64,000 bases of DNA from an uncultured Muribaculaceae bacterium. GTDB lineage: Bacteria; Bacteroidota; Bacteroidia; Bacteroidales; Muribaculaceae. Below, one piece after another: positions 32,338 to 41,870 of the stretch. The notes under the pieces were generated by a model. That model did no database searches and was not told the origin of the DNA. It was given only the letters and a program-made list of their open reading frames with translations. The stretch lies in assembly GCA_910586595.1 (NCBI GenBank), contig CAJUJB010000002.1, positions 53,273-117,272 of the forward strand. Reading direction: 5' to 3'. Position numbers and translations under genes: made by a program. How positions within the stretch are numbered: the first letter of the stretch is position 1; every line of letters starts with the position of its first letter.

Positions 32338-34974
32338 ATGAATAGAATCAAGGACTTTTTCGGTCGCCCGCAGGTATGGGGCTTTTTCGTGTCGGTAGTG
32401 GTGATGGCCATCCTATCGCTGGCATTTTTCTATCCCGACAATTTCGACGGCAACAGCCTCCGTCAGCCCGACATGCAGCAGGGTGCGGCCAACGGCCAGG
32501 AAGCCAAGCTCTACGAGGAAGCTACCGGAGAGAAGGCTCTTTGGACAGACGCCCTCTTCGGAGGCATGCCCACCTTCCAGATCTCGCCGTCGTATCCGTC
32601 CAACAGTCTGTTCACATGGCTCAACACAGTCTACGGTCTCGGGCTGCCCGCCCCGTCTAACCTGCTGTTCATGATGATGCTCGGATTCCTCATCCTACTC
32701 TTTGCCCTGCGCATGCGGTGGTATTACGCACTTATCGGTGCGGTGGCATGGGGATTTTCAAGTTACTTTGTGATCATTATCGGTGCCGGACACATATGGA
32801 AATTCCTGGCCCTCACCTATATACCACCGACAATCGCTGGCTTCATCATGCTCTACCGAGGCCGATATGTGACCGGTGGAGCCCTTCTGGGCATCTTCGC
32901 CATGCTCCAGCTCAACGCCAACCACCCCCAGATGACCTACTATTTCGGCCTGGTGATGGTGATTCTGGCCATATGTTACCTCATCGAGGCCTTGCGGACC
33001 AAGGAACTGCGCCGCTGGCTGGCAGCCACGGGAGTCGCCTTAGGCGTAGGGGCCTTGGCAATCGGAGCCAACGCACCATCGCTCTACAACACCTACGAGT
33101 ACGCGAAGGAAACCAAGCGCTCACAATCTGAGCTGACACCTCTGGCCTCCGCGCAGACGGCGCAGGCTCAGGCCGATCGCCCCACCGGAGGTCTGCCGAA
33201 GAGCGACATCGTGGGATGGAGCTACGGCCCCTCTGAAATGTTCTCGCTCATAGTGCCCAATATCAAGGGCGGTGCATCGGCGCGCCCCGAAGGCGGCCGC
33301 ATGGTTGCGATGGGTCTCGACAAACTCGAGGGTGCCGACGCCTTCGCCAACACCTCTCCCCTGCTGCCCTATATGTCGCAGTACTTCAACGACTCGGAAG
33401 GCACCAACGGCCCGGTGTACGTCGGCGCCATAATATTCGCCCTCTTCCTCTTAGGCTGCTTCATCGTACGCGGCCCGCTCAAATGGGCCATGGTCGCCTC
33501 GACCATCATGGCTGTCCTCCTCTCGCTTGGCTACAACGCCGAATGGCTCACCGACTGGATGATCTACAACTTCCCGATGTACAACAAATTCCGCGCGGTA
33601 GAGAGTATATTGGTCGTTGCCGAATTTACCATGCCTCTCTTGGCCATACTCGCGCTGGCACAACTGCTTGAGGCCGGCAGCGAAGGATGGAAACGTTACC
33701 GTCGCCCGTTGGTCGTATCGTTCGGCTTGCCTGCAGCGGTGGCACTTGGCGCCACGGTCGCTCCGGGCATGTTCGGCAGCGCCATCACCGAAACCGACCG
33801 CTACAACTGTGAGCAGATTCAGCAGCAGGTGGCCGACTACGCGCTCCGTTCGGGCTATAACCAGAGCCAGGTGAGCGAGATGGTATATCATTACTCACTC
33901 TCCAATCCAGCCAACCGCGACGCCATCACCTCTCTGCGTCACGGCATGGTGCGAGCCGACGGCCTCCGCTCGCTCCTGTTCCTCGCCCTGGCCGCCGGGG
34001 CGCTGGCCCTCTATTTCAGCCGTAAAGCACGCCTGGGCCTTACCGTTGGTGCGATAGGCGTGTTCGTGACCGCCGACCTCTACTCGGCCGACAAGCGCTA
34101 TGTGTCGCACAGTTCCTTCGGCCCCGCCGACCCATCGGGCACCATCACATTCACCCCCGATGATATTGACCGTCAGATATTGGCCGACACCAACGGACAC
34201 TACCGAGTACTCGATCTGCCCGGCTTCTATACCGCCGACCGCTCATATTTCCACAAGACCCTCGGTGGCTACCATGCCGCAAAGCTCAACCGCTACGAAG
34301 ACCTCATCCAGCGCAAGCTCGGCCCTATGCTGCAAACCGGTTATTTCCCTGATTCGCCCGAGCTCGACGACCCCGAGGTTGCCGAAATCGCCGCACGCCT
34401 CCGCACGGCTTACCGTGTGGCCGATATGCTCAATGCCCGCTATGTAATCACCGGCAACCCTTCACAACCCTTGATCCGCAACCGCCACGCCTTAGGCAAC
34501 TCATGGCTGGTTGACTCTGTAATATGGGTTGACAACGCCGATGCCGAAATGGCCGCACTTGACGCCGCCACCCTCGACTTCAGCCGTCAGGCAGTGGCCG
34601 ACCGCAAATTTGCCGATGCACTGCCCGAAGCCCCGTCGCTCGCCCCCGGCGATACAATCTACATGACGGCCTACTCCCCCAACTCTGTAAGTTACCATGC
34701 CACAACGGCCCGTGGCGGCATAGGCGTATTCTCGGAAATCTACTTCCCCTGGGGCTGGCACGCAACTATCGACGGAGAAGAAGCTCCGCTTGCCCGCGTC
34801 AATTACGTGCTCCGCGCCATGGCCATCCCGGCCGGCAGTCATGACATAACCATGACCTTCGCTCCGGCGTCGGTGGCAACTTCGTCGAACATCGCTTATG
34901 CCTGCGTGACCCTGCTTTACCTCCTGCTCGCAGCAGGCATCTTTGTGGAGGCACGCCGATGCAAACTCTTCTGA
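32338..34974 (+). CDS. YfhO-family polytopic membrane protein
   Basis: An 878-residue inner-membrane protein. A first helix (VWGFFVSVVVMAILSLAFFY) is followed by a periplasmic loop with FGGMPTFQISPSYPSN. About ten more helices lie between residues 95 and 575 (MMMLGFLILLFALRMRWYYA, YFVIIIGAGHIWKFLALTYI and others), then a soluble C-terminal domain to about 850 and a last helix (AYACVTLLYLLLAAGIFVEA). This matches the YfhO family, related to GT-C glycosyltransferases. In Gram-positive bacteria YfhO glycosylates lipoteichoic acid; in Bacteroidetes the substrate is unknown. The 3' end overlaps the next gene by 16 nt. Confidence 0.82.
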   Translation: MNRIKDFFGRPQVWGFFVSVVVMAILSLAFFYPDNFDGNSLRQPDMQQGAANGQEAKLYEEATGEKALWTDALFGGMPTFQISPSYPSNSLFTWLNTVYGLGLPAPSNLLFMMMLGFLILLFALRMRWYYALIGAVAWGFSSYFVIIIGAGHIWKFLALTYIPPTIAGFIMLYRGRYVTGGALLGIFAMLQLNANHPQMTYYFGLVMVILAICYLIEALRTKELRRWLAATGVALGVGALAIGANAPSLYNTYEYAKETKRSQSELTPLASAQTAQAQADRPTGGLPKSDIVGWSYGPSEMFSLIVPNIKGGASARPEGGRMVAMGLDKLEGADAFANTSPLLPYMSQYFNDSEGTNGPVYVGAIIFALFLLGCFIVRGPLKWAMVASTIMAVLLSLGYNAEWLTDWMIYNFPMYNKFRAVESILVVAEFTMPLLAILALAQLLEAGSEGWKRYRRPLVVSFGLPAAVALGATVAPGMFGSAITETDRYNCEQIQQQVADYALRSGYNQSQVSEMVYHYSLSNPANRDAITSLRHGMVRADGLRSLLFLALAAGALALYFSRKARLGLTVGAIGVFVTADLYSADKRYVSHSSFGPADPSGTITFTPDDIDRQILADTNGHYRVLDLPGFYTADRSYFHKTLGGYHAAKLNRYEDLIQRKLGPMLQTGYFPDSPELDDPEVAEIAARLRTAYRVADMLNARYVITGNPSQPLIRNRHALGNSWLVDSVIWVDNADAEMAALDAATLDFSRQAVADRKFADALPEAPSLAPGDTIYMTAYSPNSVSYHATTARGGIGVFSEIYFPWGWHATIDGEEAPLARVNYVLRAMAIPAGSHDITMTFAPASVATSSNIAYACVTLLYLLLAAGIFVEARRCKLF

Positions 34975-35456
34975 GCCGGCTGCGCGGCTGGCGCCACGGA
35001 CGCGGATTCGGCATCCACTCCCCCTTCGCCTTCCGCTTCATCACCGAAGTGCTGAGGCAGAAACTGGGGTACTATGGCTATGCCGACATATCTCCCGACA
35101 AGCGCATGCGTCTGCTCTACCGGCTGGTGGTATTTTTCCAGCCGGAAAGAGTGATGGTGATGTCGGCAGCCCCCAAGCTCCCCGAGCAAGTGGTACGCCG
35201 TGCCTCACGCCGAGCGACAATAGTCAGTCAACGCCCTGATTTTATTATCATTGATGCCGACGACACGCCCGAAAGCCAGTACCTGCCCCTGCTCACGCAG
35301 GGAGTGAACGCGCTTATCCTGAATGCCAGCAGGGCGCAGGCGCGCAGCCTCGCCACACAGCTGCCTCACGGCATGCTCTTCGACAACCGCCGCGGCACCT
35401 TGGCCGTAGCCGGTCTGAGTTATCTGCCGCGCCAGAATTTCGACGTAAAATTCTGA
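34959..35456 (+). CDS. Shortened methyltransferase-like protein lacking the SAM-binding core
   Basis: A 165-residue protein overlapping the YfhO gene by 16 nt. Its N-terminus RHGRGFGIHSPFAFRFITEV and its end LPRQNFDVKF resemble the two ends of a Bacteroidetes class I methyltransferase family of roughly 250 residues. The middle, where the glycine-rich SAM motif should be, reads VMVMSAAPKLPEQVVRRASR and has no GxGxG. PDFIIIDADDTPESQYLPLL resembles the acidic strand of the family. It is probably not an active methyltransferase, and is perhaps a partner of the YfhO-like protein or a degraded relic. Codon use looks normal. Confidence 0.55.
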   Translation: MQTLLSRLRGWRHGRGFGIHSPFAFRFITEVLRQKLGYYGYADISPDKRMRLLYRLVVFFQPERVMVMSAAPKLPEQVVRRASRRATIVSQRPDFIIIDADDTPESQYLPLLTQGVNALILNASRAQARSLATQLPHGMLFDNRRGTLAVAGLSYLPRQNFDVKF

Positions 35457-35568
35457 GCCGGACGGTGGTTATCCATTTTGGCCTATCATTTACATTATTT
35501 AACCACAGACAAGACAAAACTGCCAACTTATTTGTGAAAAGGGCTAATTCCGACCTTTTAAAATTTAG

Positions 35569-35576
35569 TAACTTTG
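35569..35576 (+). promoter_or_regulatory. Possible -7 element of the RND efflux operon
   Basis: TAACTTTG, 83 nt before the membrane fusion protein ATG. The -33 region (35545-35549) is only AT-rich. The roughly 110 nt upstream of it hold no recognisable gene. Confidence 0.5.
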
Positions 35577-35659
35577 CAGCGCAATTTATGTTATAAAACA
35601 TATTTCTGCGTCTTGCAATATTTCCACTCATCATCGACAACATACTGACAGTAAATTAT

Positions 35660-36820
35660 ATGAAGACAAAAGTGTTAACACTCACGGGATTAGCCGCCGC
35701 TTTAGCGCTCGGTTCCATCTCGTGCAGCAAGCAGCAAGCACAGCAGGGCGGAATGACCGCTCCACAGATCGCCGTCATGACCATCGAGCCCACAACCGCG
35801 ATGGCAGAAAGCTCTTACCCCGTTACCCTCAAGGGTAAAACCGACATCGACATCCGCCCCCAGGTAAGCGGATTCATCACCAAAGTACACGTTGACGAAG
35901 GCGACCGCGTCCGCAAAGGTCAGGTACTCTTCACCATCGACCAGGTACAATTCCAGGCCGCTGTTGACCAGGCTCAGGCCAACCTCAACTCTGCCAAGAG
36001 CGCCGTATCCACTGCCGAAATCACCGAGCAGAACAAGCGCATGCTCCTCAACAAGAACATCATCAGCGAAACAGAATGGCAGATGGCAGCCAACCAGCTC
36101 GCCCAGGCTAAAGCAGCCCAGGCCCAGGCCCAGGCAGCTCTCGTAAACGCTCAGAAGAATCTGTCCTACACCACAGTCGTAGCCCCCAGCGACGGCGTGG
36201 TAGGCACCATACCCAACCGCGAAGGCTCGCTCGCATCGCCCTCGTCGGTGCAGCCCCTCACCACCATCAGCGATAACTCGGAGGTATATGCATACTTCTC
36301 CTTCACCGAGAAAGACCTCCTCGACCTCACCCAGGGTGGCACCACCAGCGTGGAAGCCGGCATCAAAGCACTCCCCGAGGTTGAGCTCGAGCTCGCCAAC
36401 GGCACCCGCTACCCCATCAAGGGCCATGTGGCAACCGTATCGGGTGTGATCGACAACAGCACCGGCGCCGCCTCAGCCCGCGCCCTCTTCGACAACCCCT
36501 CGGGCATGCTCCGCAGCGGCAACACCGGCCAGGTAATCCTGCCTCACGCCACTGAAGACGCCATCGTCATCCCCCAGAAGGCAACCTACGAGCTCCAGGA
36601 CCTCCGCTACGTATATACCCTCAACGACAGCAACATCGCCGTATCGACTCCCATCACCGTATCGCCCTTCAACGACGGCAAGACCTTCGTAGTCACCTCC
36701 GGTCTGAAAGCCGGCGACCGCGTAGTCACCGAAGGCGTCGGCACCACCGTACGCGCAGGCATGCCCATCACCCCCAAGACAGCCGCTCAGGCCGCCAATG
36801 CAGAGCAGGCTCAGCAATAA
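35660..36820 (+). CDS. RND efflux periplasmic adaptor (membrane fusion protein, AcrA/MexA type)
   Basis: A 386-residue periplasmic adaptor anchored as a lipoprotein (signal peptide with lipobox ALGSISC). Domain order is the family's: barrel-sandwich half (SYPVTLKGKTDIDIRPQVSG, VHVDEGDRVRKGQVLFTIDQ), a helical hairpin rich in Gln/Ala (about 95-160), the second lipoyl half (YTTVVAPSDGVVGTIPNREG), beta-barrel and membrane-proximal domain. The C-terminal tail is Ala/Gln-rich. It bridges the inner-membrane pump at 36865 and the outer-membrane channel at 40328. The next gene starts 44 nt downstream. Confidence 0.95.
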   Translation: MKTKVLTLTGLAAALALGSISCSKQQAQQGGMTAPQIAVMTIEPTTAMAESSYPVTLKGKTDIDIRPQVSGFITKVHVDEGDRVRKGQVLFTIDQVQFQAAVDQAQANLNSAKSAVSTAEITEQNKRMLLNKNIISETEWQMAANQLAQAKAAQAQAQAALVNAQKNLSYTTVVAPSDGVVGTIPNREGSLASPSSVQPLTTISDNSEVYAYFSFTEKDLLDLTQGGTTSVEAGIKALPEVELELANGTRYPIKGHVATVSGVIDNSTGAASARALFDNPSGMLRSGNTGQVILPHATEDAIVIPQKATYELQDLRYVYTLNDSNIAVSTPITVSPFNDGKTFVVTSGLKAGDRVVTEGVGTTVRAGMPITPKTAAQAANAEQAQQ

Positions 36821-36864
36821 GCGTGCCCTATACTATATAATGTAGAATCACTCATTATCACGCA

Positions 36865-39800
36865 ATGAAATTAGACAGATTTATTAACCGCCCGGTGCTT
36901 TCGACGGTCATCTCGATCTTCATCGTGCTCCTGGGTCTTATCGGCCTTACATCGCTGCCGGTGACCCAGTACCCCGACATCGCACCTCCTACAATCTCGG
37001 TTACAACCACATACAACGGTGCCAACGCATCGGCCGTGCTCAACTCGGTGATCGCCCCTCTTGAAGAGAGTATCAACGGCGCCGAAGGCATGACCTACAT
37101 GGAGTCGACCGCCACCAACACCGGCTCGGCTACCATCAACGTATACTTCGAACAAGGCTTCGACCCCAACATGGCCGCAGTCGACGTTCAGAACCGCGTA
37201 TCGTCGGCCGCCAACCTCCTCCCCTCCGAAGTTAACCAGGTGGGCGTACAGACCAAAAAACGCCAGACCTCAATGCTTCTCGGTGTTGCACTCGTCGACA
37301 CCACCTCTGAGGCCCGTTACTCTGCGGAGTTCCTCGACAACTACATGAAGATCAACGTCATCCCCGAGCTCCAGCGTATCAGCGGTGTGGGCGACGTGAT
37401 GGCCTTCGGTGCCGACTACTCCATGCGTATCTGGCTCAAGCCTGATGTGATGGCCCAGTACCACCTGATGCCTACCGACGTATCGGCAGCCCTCGCCGAA
37501 CAGAACGTCGAGGCTGCTCCGGGTGCCTTCGGTGAGCAGGGTAACCAGACCTTCCAGTACACCATGCGTTACCGCGGCCGTCTGACCAAGCCTGAGGAAT
37601 TCGGCGACATCGTTGTCCGCACCGGCGCCAACGGTGAGGTGCTCTACCTCAAAGACGTGGCCGACATCGAGCTTGGCCGTGTGACCTACGGCTTCACCAA
37701 CCGCCTCAACGGCAAACTTGCCTGCGCCGCCATGGTGTTCCAGACCCCGGGCTCAAACGCGACAAAGATTATCAACGACTGTCTCGCGCTTGTTGACAAA
37801 CTCAAGGCTGACCTCCCCGAAGGTTGCGTCTATGAGATCCCGATGAACAACAACGACTTCCTTTATGCCTCGATCAACACTGTGATCCACACCCTCATCG
37901 AGGCGTTTATCCTCGTGTTCTTCGTGGTATACGTCTTCCTGCAGGACATGCGGTCGACCCTCATCCCGGCCATCGCCATTCCTGTGGCCCTTATCGGTAC
38001 CTTCTTCGTGATGAGCCTCATCGGCTTCTCGGTCAACCTCATCACCCTTTCGGCACTTGTGCTGGCGATCGCGATTGTGGTCGACGACGCCATTGTGGTG
38101 GTCGAGGCGGTGCATGCCAAGCTCGACCAGGGCTACGCTTCATCGCGCCGCGCCTCGATCGACGCCATGAGCGAGATTGCCGGAGCCCTTATCTCGATTA
38201 CCCTGGTCATGATGCTCGTGTTCATCCCCGTGTCATTCATGCCCGGCACCGCAGGTGTGTTCTACCGCCAGTTCGGTCTTACCATGGCCATCGCCATCGG
38301 TTTCTCGGCTGTCAACGCGCTCACCCTCTCGCCTGCCCTCTGCGCCCTCTTCCTCAAGCCTCATAAGCCCGACGGCTCCGTCGATCCTCTGGGCAAGCGC
38401 ATGGGCGACGCCTACAAGGCAGCCGGCGAGGCTGTGGTAAAACGCTACAAACGTACCTTCGCCCTCGACATCCATCCTCTGATCACCTTCGTCCTCCTCG
38501 TGGCCACCATCACCTTCATGGTTCTCGGCTGGTACAGCTTCCACAATGTAGTTCTGAGCTGCATTGCATGGGCAGTGGCTATCGTGGCAGTGCTCGGCCT
38601 CTTCGGCAAGCGCTTCCACAAGTCATTCGAGAAGAACTTCAACAAGCTCCTCTCGGGCTATAAGAAAGGCGCCAGCTGGTTTGCCAAGCACAAGATCACC
38701 TCATTCGCAACCGTAGTTGTTGCCGTGGGCGTGCTCGTATGGCTCATGTCTACCACCCCGAGCGCACTTGTGCCCAACGAGGACACCGGTGTCATCTTCG
38801 CCATGATCGACATGCCTCCCGGCACCTCTCAGGAACGCACCGAGCAAGTGCTCGAGCAGGTCGACTCTATCTGCGCCACCATCCCCGGCATCCGCATCCG
38901 CCAGGCCATCAACGGCTACAGCTTCATCGCCGGCCAGGGCCCGACATACGGCGCGTTCATCATCAAGCTCAAAGACTGGAGCGAACGCGACAAGAGCCAG
39001 AGCGCCGAAAACATCATCAAGCAGCTCTACTACCTCACCGGACAGAAGGTGCGCGACGGTCGCGTGATGATCTTCGCTCCACCTATGATCACCGGTTACT
39101 CGACCACCAACGGCTTTGAAATGAAGATGCAGGACCGCACCGGCGGCGACATCAACCAGTTCTTCGCCGTGGTTCAGGGCTTCCTCGCCGAGCTTAACCA
39201 GCAGCCCGAGATCCAGGCGGCCTACACCACCTTCAACCCCACCTTCCCGCAGTATATGATCGACATCGACGCTGCCAAGGCCAAGACCGCAGGCATCAGC
39301 CCGCAGACCATCCTGGCAACCCTCCAGGGCTACTATGGCGGTATGTATGTGTCGAACTTCAACCGCTTCGGTAAGATCTACCGTGTGATGATGCAGGCCT
39401 CACCCGAAGCCCGTATCAACACCGAGACCCTCAGCAACGTCAAGGTACGCAACGGCTCGGAGATGGCTCCTATCTCCAACTTCATCAAGCTCACCCGTGT
39501 ATACGGCCCTGACCTTATGAACCGCTTCAACATGTTTACCTCGATCTCCGTCACCGGTACACCGAACACGGGCTTCTCGTCGGGCGACGCCATCGCCGCC
39601 GTGCAGCGCGTGGCAGCCCAGACCCTCCCGCAGGGCTATGGCTACGAGTTCGCCGGTATGACCCGTGAGGAAGCCGGCTCAGGCAGCTCGGGCGCCACAG
39701 CCACCATCTTCGGTCTGTGTCTCCTCTTCGTCTACCTCCTCCTCTCGGCCCAGTACGAAAGCTACATGTTGCCCTTCGCCGTAATTCTCTCCGTACCCTT

Positions 39801-40257
39801 CGGCCTTGCCGGCGCCTTCATCTTCGCCCGCATGTTCGGCATCTCCAACAACATCTACCTGCAGATTGCCCTGATCATGCTTATCGGTCTTCTGGCCAAG
39901 AACGCCATCCTCATCGTCGAGTTCGCGCTCGAACGCCGTCAGACCGGCATGAGCATCTTCAACGCCGCCATCGCAGGTGCAGGTGCCCGTCTCCGTCCTA
40001 TCCTCATGACCTCGCTGGCCATGGTCATCGGCCTTCTGCCTATGATGTTCGCCAGCGGTGTAGGTGCCAACGGTAACCGCGCCCTCGGCGCCGGCTCGGT
40101 AGGCGGTATGCTCATCGGTATGATCTGCCAGATTTTCGTGGTGCCCGCGCTCTTCGTGGTCTTCCAGATCATCCAGGAGAAGATGAAGCCTATCCAGTGG
40201 CAGGATGAAGAAAAGGGTGGTACAATCGAGAAAGAAATCGAGCAATACGCCCAATAA
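36865..40257 (+). CDS. RND efflux transporter (AcrB/MexB, HAE1 family)
   Basis: A 1130-residue inner-membrane proton/drug antiporter. N-terminal MKLDRFINRPVLSTVISIFI, the porter segment NVYFEQGFDPNMAAVDVQNR and the TM4 proton-relay aspartates in LVLAIAIVVDDAIVVVEAVH are visible. The C-terminal half has VPNEDTGVIFAMIDMPPGTS and YLLLSAQYESYMLPFAVILS. It is about 80 residues longer than AcrB. The extra region (around residues 500-600) adds two hydrophobic helices, HPLITFVLLVATITFMVLGW and VVLSCIAWAVAIVAVLGLF, before the usual TM7 segment. The substrate is probably drugs or bile-like amphiphiles. Confidence 0.95.
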   Translation: MKLDRFINRPVLSTVISIFIVLLGLIGLTSLPVTQYPDIAPPTISVTTTYNGANASAVLNSVIAPLEESINGAEGMTYMESTATNTGSATINVYFEQGFDPNMAAVDVQNRVSSAANLLPSEVNQVGVQTKKRQTSMLLGVALVDTTSEARYSAEFLDNYMKINVIPELQRISGVGDVMAFGADYSMRIWLKPDVMAQYHLMPTDVSAALAEQNVEAAPGAFGEQGNQTFQYTMRYRGRLTKPEEFGDIVVRTGANGEVLYLKDVADIELGRVTYGFTNRLNGKLACAAMVFQTPGSNATKIINDCLALVDKLKADLPEGCVYEIPMNNNDFLYASINTVIHTLIEAFILVFFVVYVFLQDMRSTLIPAIAIPVALIGTFFVMSLIGFSVNLITLSALVLAIAIVVDDAIVVVEAVHAKLDQGYASSRRASIDAMSEIAGALISITLVMMLVFIPVSFMPGTAGVFYRQFGLTMAIAIGFSAVNALTLSPALCALFLKPHKPDGSVDPLGKRMGDAYKAAGEAVVKRYKRTFALDIHPLITFVLLVATITFMVLGWYSFHNVVLSCIAWAVAIVAVLGLFGKRFHKSFEKNFNKLLSGYKKGASWFAKHKITSFATVVVAVGVLVWLMSTTPSALVPNEDTGVIFAMIDMPPGTSQERTEQVLEQVDSICATIPGIRIRQAINGYSFIAGQGPTYGAFIIKLKDWSERDKSQSAENIIKQLYYLTGQKVRDGRVMIFAPPMITGYSTTNGFEMKMQDRTGGDINQFFAVVQGFLAELNQQPEIQAAYTTFNPTFPQYMIDIDAAKAKTAGISPQTILATLQGYYGGMYVSNFNRFGKIYRVMMQASPEARINTETLSNVKVRNGSEMAPISNFIKLTRVYGPDLMNRFNMFTSISVTGTPNTGFSSGDAIAAVQRVAAQTLPQGYGYEFAGMTREEAGSGSSGATATIFGLCLLFVYLLLSAQYESYMLPFAVILSVPFGLAGAFIFARMFGISNNIYLQIALIMLIGLLAKNAILIVEFALERRQTGMSIFNAAIAGAGARLRPILMTSLAMVIGLLPMMFASGVGANGNRALGAGSVGGMLIGMICQIFVVPALFVVFQIIQEKMKPIQWQDEEKGGTIEKEIEQYAQ

Positions 40258-40274
40258 AGGTAGTCAGCTTCCGC

Positions 40275-40296
40275 GGGCCGGTCAAGCGGCCGGCCC
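40275..40296 (+). other. GC-rich hairpin between the pump and channel genes
   Basis: Arms GGGCCGG and CCGGCCC with an 8-nt loop and no T-run, so it is unlikely to terminate fully. It may set the relative amounts of pump and channel or protect an RNA end. Confidence 0.4.
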
Positions 40297-40327
40297 CGGG
40301 GCATAAACCCTCTATATACCCCAAAGT

Positions 40328-41716
40328 ATGAAACTTGCAACCATAGCCCGCACAGCCATAGCAGTGGGCGCCGTAGTGCTCCTCGGAAGCTGCGGTATAT
40401 ATAAAAAATACGAGACGCCCACAACCACGGCGCTCACCCAGGCATATGCCGAGGCCCGTCAGCAGCCGGTCGACTCAGCCGCCTTCGGCAACCTGCTCTG
40501 GGAAAAGGTCTTCACCGACCCCAAGCTGGCCACCCTCATCCAGACCGCGCTTGAGAACAACACCAACCTGCGCAACGCACAACTCAACGTAGAAGTTGCC
40601 CAGGCCAACCTCAAGGGCGCACGCCTGGCCTACCTCCCCTCACTGGCCATAGCCCCCAACGGCGCAGGCGCATCCTACGCCGGCAGCGACCTCAGCTGGA
40701 CATACCAGCTCCCCGCTCAGCTCAGTTGGGAGATTGACATCTTCGGCAAGCTCCTCAATGGCAAACGCGGCGCCCAGGCAGCCGTATACCAGAGCGAGGC
40801 TTACGCTCAGGCCGTGCGCAGCCAGATCATATCCGGCGTGGCCAACACCTACTACGCCATAGCTGCCGTACGCAACCAGCTCAACCTCTCGCGCAGCACA
40901 GCCGCCCTCTGGAAAGAAACCGTGCAGACAATGAAAGACCTCAAGGACGGTGGCCGCGGTGTGACCGAGGCAGCCGTTGTGCAGTCGGCTGCCAACTACT
41001 ACAGCATCCGCAGCTCAATCACCGACCTGGAGATGACCCTCGACCAGCTCAACAACACCATGTCGCTCCTGCTCAACACCCTTCCGCAGGAGTGGGATGT
41101 GACCGACAAGGTCGACCTCGAGGTGCCTGAAGTGCTCCGTGCGGGAGTGCCCATGTCGGAGCTCGCCGCACGCCCCGACGTGCAGGCCGCTGAGCAGAGC
41201 CTCGCCGCCGCCTACTACACCACAGCAAGCGCCCGCGCGGCTTTCTACCCCGGCCTAACAATCTCGGTCAACGGTGGCTTCTCCAACCTCTTAGGCTCGT
41301 TCATCAAGAATCCTGGCGACTGGTTCTACCAGCTCGCAGGCTCACTCGTGGCCCCCATCTTCTCGCGTGGCCAGAACATAGCCCGCCTTAAGGCAGCCAA
41401 GGCCCAGCAGCAGCAGGCTATGAACAACTTCGAGTACTCGCTCCTCTCAGCGGCAGCCGAGGTCAACGACGCCCTCACCGTCTACCAGAAGAGCCAGGAG
41501 AAATCGGCTTATCTCGTCGATCAGGTGGCCAACCTCGAAAAATCGGTTGAATACACCCAAGACCTCATGCTCTACTCAACCGGCTCTACCAGCTACCTCG
41601 AAGTGCTCACCGCTCAGCAGGGCCTCCTCTCGGCTCAGATCAGCCAGATCAACACCGAGCTTGCCCGCGCCAAATCGATTATCACCCTCTACCAGGCTCT
41701 GGGCGGAGGTCGCTGA
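40328..41716 (+). CDS. RND outer membrane lipoprotein channel (OprM/NodT type)
   Basis: A 462-residue TolC-superfamily protein with lipoprotein signal (AIAVGAVVLLGSC). Duplicated outer membrane efflux repeats begin at DPKLATLIQTALENNTNLRN and RPDVQAAEQSLAAAYYTTAS. Typical motifs are SWEIDIFGKLLNGKRGAQAA and PIFSRGQNIARLKAAKAQQQ. It forms the trimeric exit duct of the tripartite pump encoded by the two preceding genes. The C-terminal segment TSYLEVLTAQQGLLSAQIS is characteristic. An intrinsic terminator follows 27 nt after the stop. Confidence 0.95.
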   Translation: MKLATIARTAIAVGAVVLLGSCGIYKKYETPTTTALTQAYAEARQQPVDSAAFGNLLWEKVFTDPKLATLIQTALENNTNLRNAQLNVEVAQANLKGARLAYLPSLAIAPNGAGASYAGSDLSWTYQLPAQLSWEIDIFGKLLNGKRGAQAAVYQSEAYAQAVRSQIISGVANTYYAIAAVRNQLNLSRSTAALWKETVQTMKDLKDGGRGVTEAAVVQSAANYYSIRSSITDLEMTLDQLNNTMSLLLNTLPQEWDVTDKVDLEVPEVLRAGVPMSELAARPDVQAAEQSLAAAYYTTASARAAFYPGLTISVNGGFSNLLGSFIKNPGDWFYQLAGSLVAPIFSRGQNIARLKAAKAQQQQAMNNFEYSLLSAAAEVNDALTVYQKSQEKSAYLVDQVANLEKSVEYTQDLMLYSTGSTSYLEVLTAQQGLLSAQISQINTELARAKSIITLYQALGGGR

Positions 41717-41743
41717 TCAATCATTTAATACTCAATATCTACC

Positions 41744-41775
41744 AAACGGACGTTCCAATCGGGGCGTCCGTTTTT
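41744..41775 (+). terminator. Terminator of the RND operon
   Basis: 9-bp stem AAACGGACG / CGTCCGTTT with a 12-nt loop; the T-run continues from the arm. Confidence 0.85.
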
Positions 41776-41802
41776 GAATAGCATGCGCACATAAAGTTAA
41801 CC

Positions 41803-41834
41803 TTTGTTAATTATTTTGATTTTATAGATTTTTG
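41803..41834 (+). promoter_or_regulatory. Weak promoter candidate for the orphan lipoprotein
   Basis: TTTG at 41803-41806 and, after 20 nt, GATTTTTG at 41827-41834 (one mismatch to TAnnTTTG), 36 nt before ATG 41871. Confidence 0.4.
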
Positions 41835-41870
41835 TCGTTCTTTTGCAAAATAAACCTTACATTTAACCTT

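Noticed and set aside
35465..35506. GTGGTTA / TAACCAC hairpin after the shortened methyltransferase gene
   Set aside because: Only 7 bp with a 28-nt loop and no T-run, so not convincing as a terminator.
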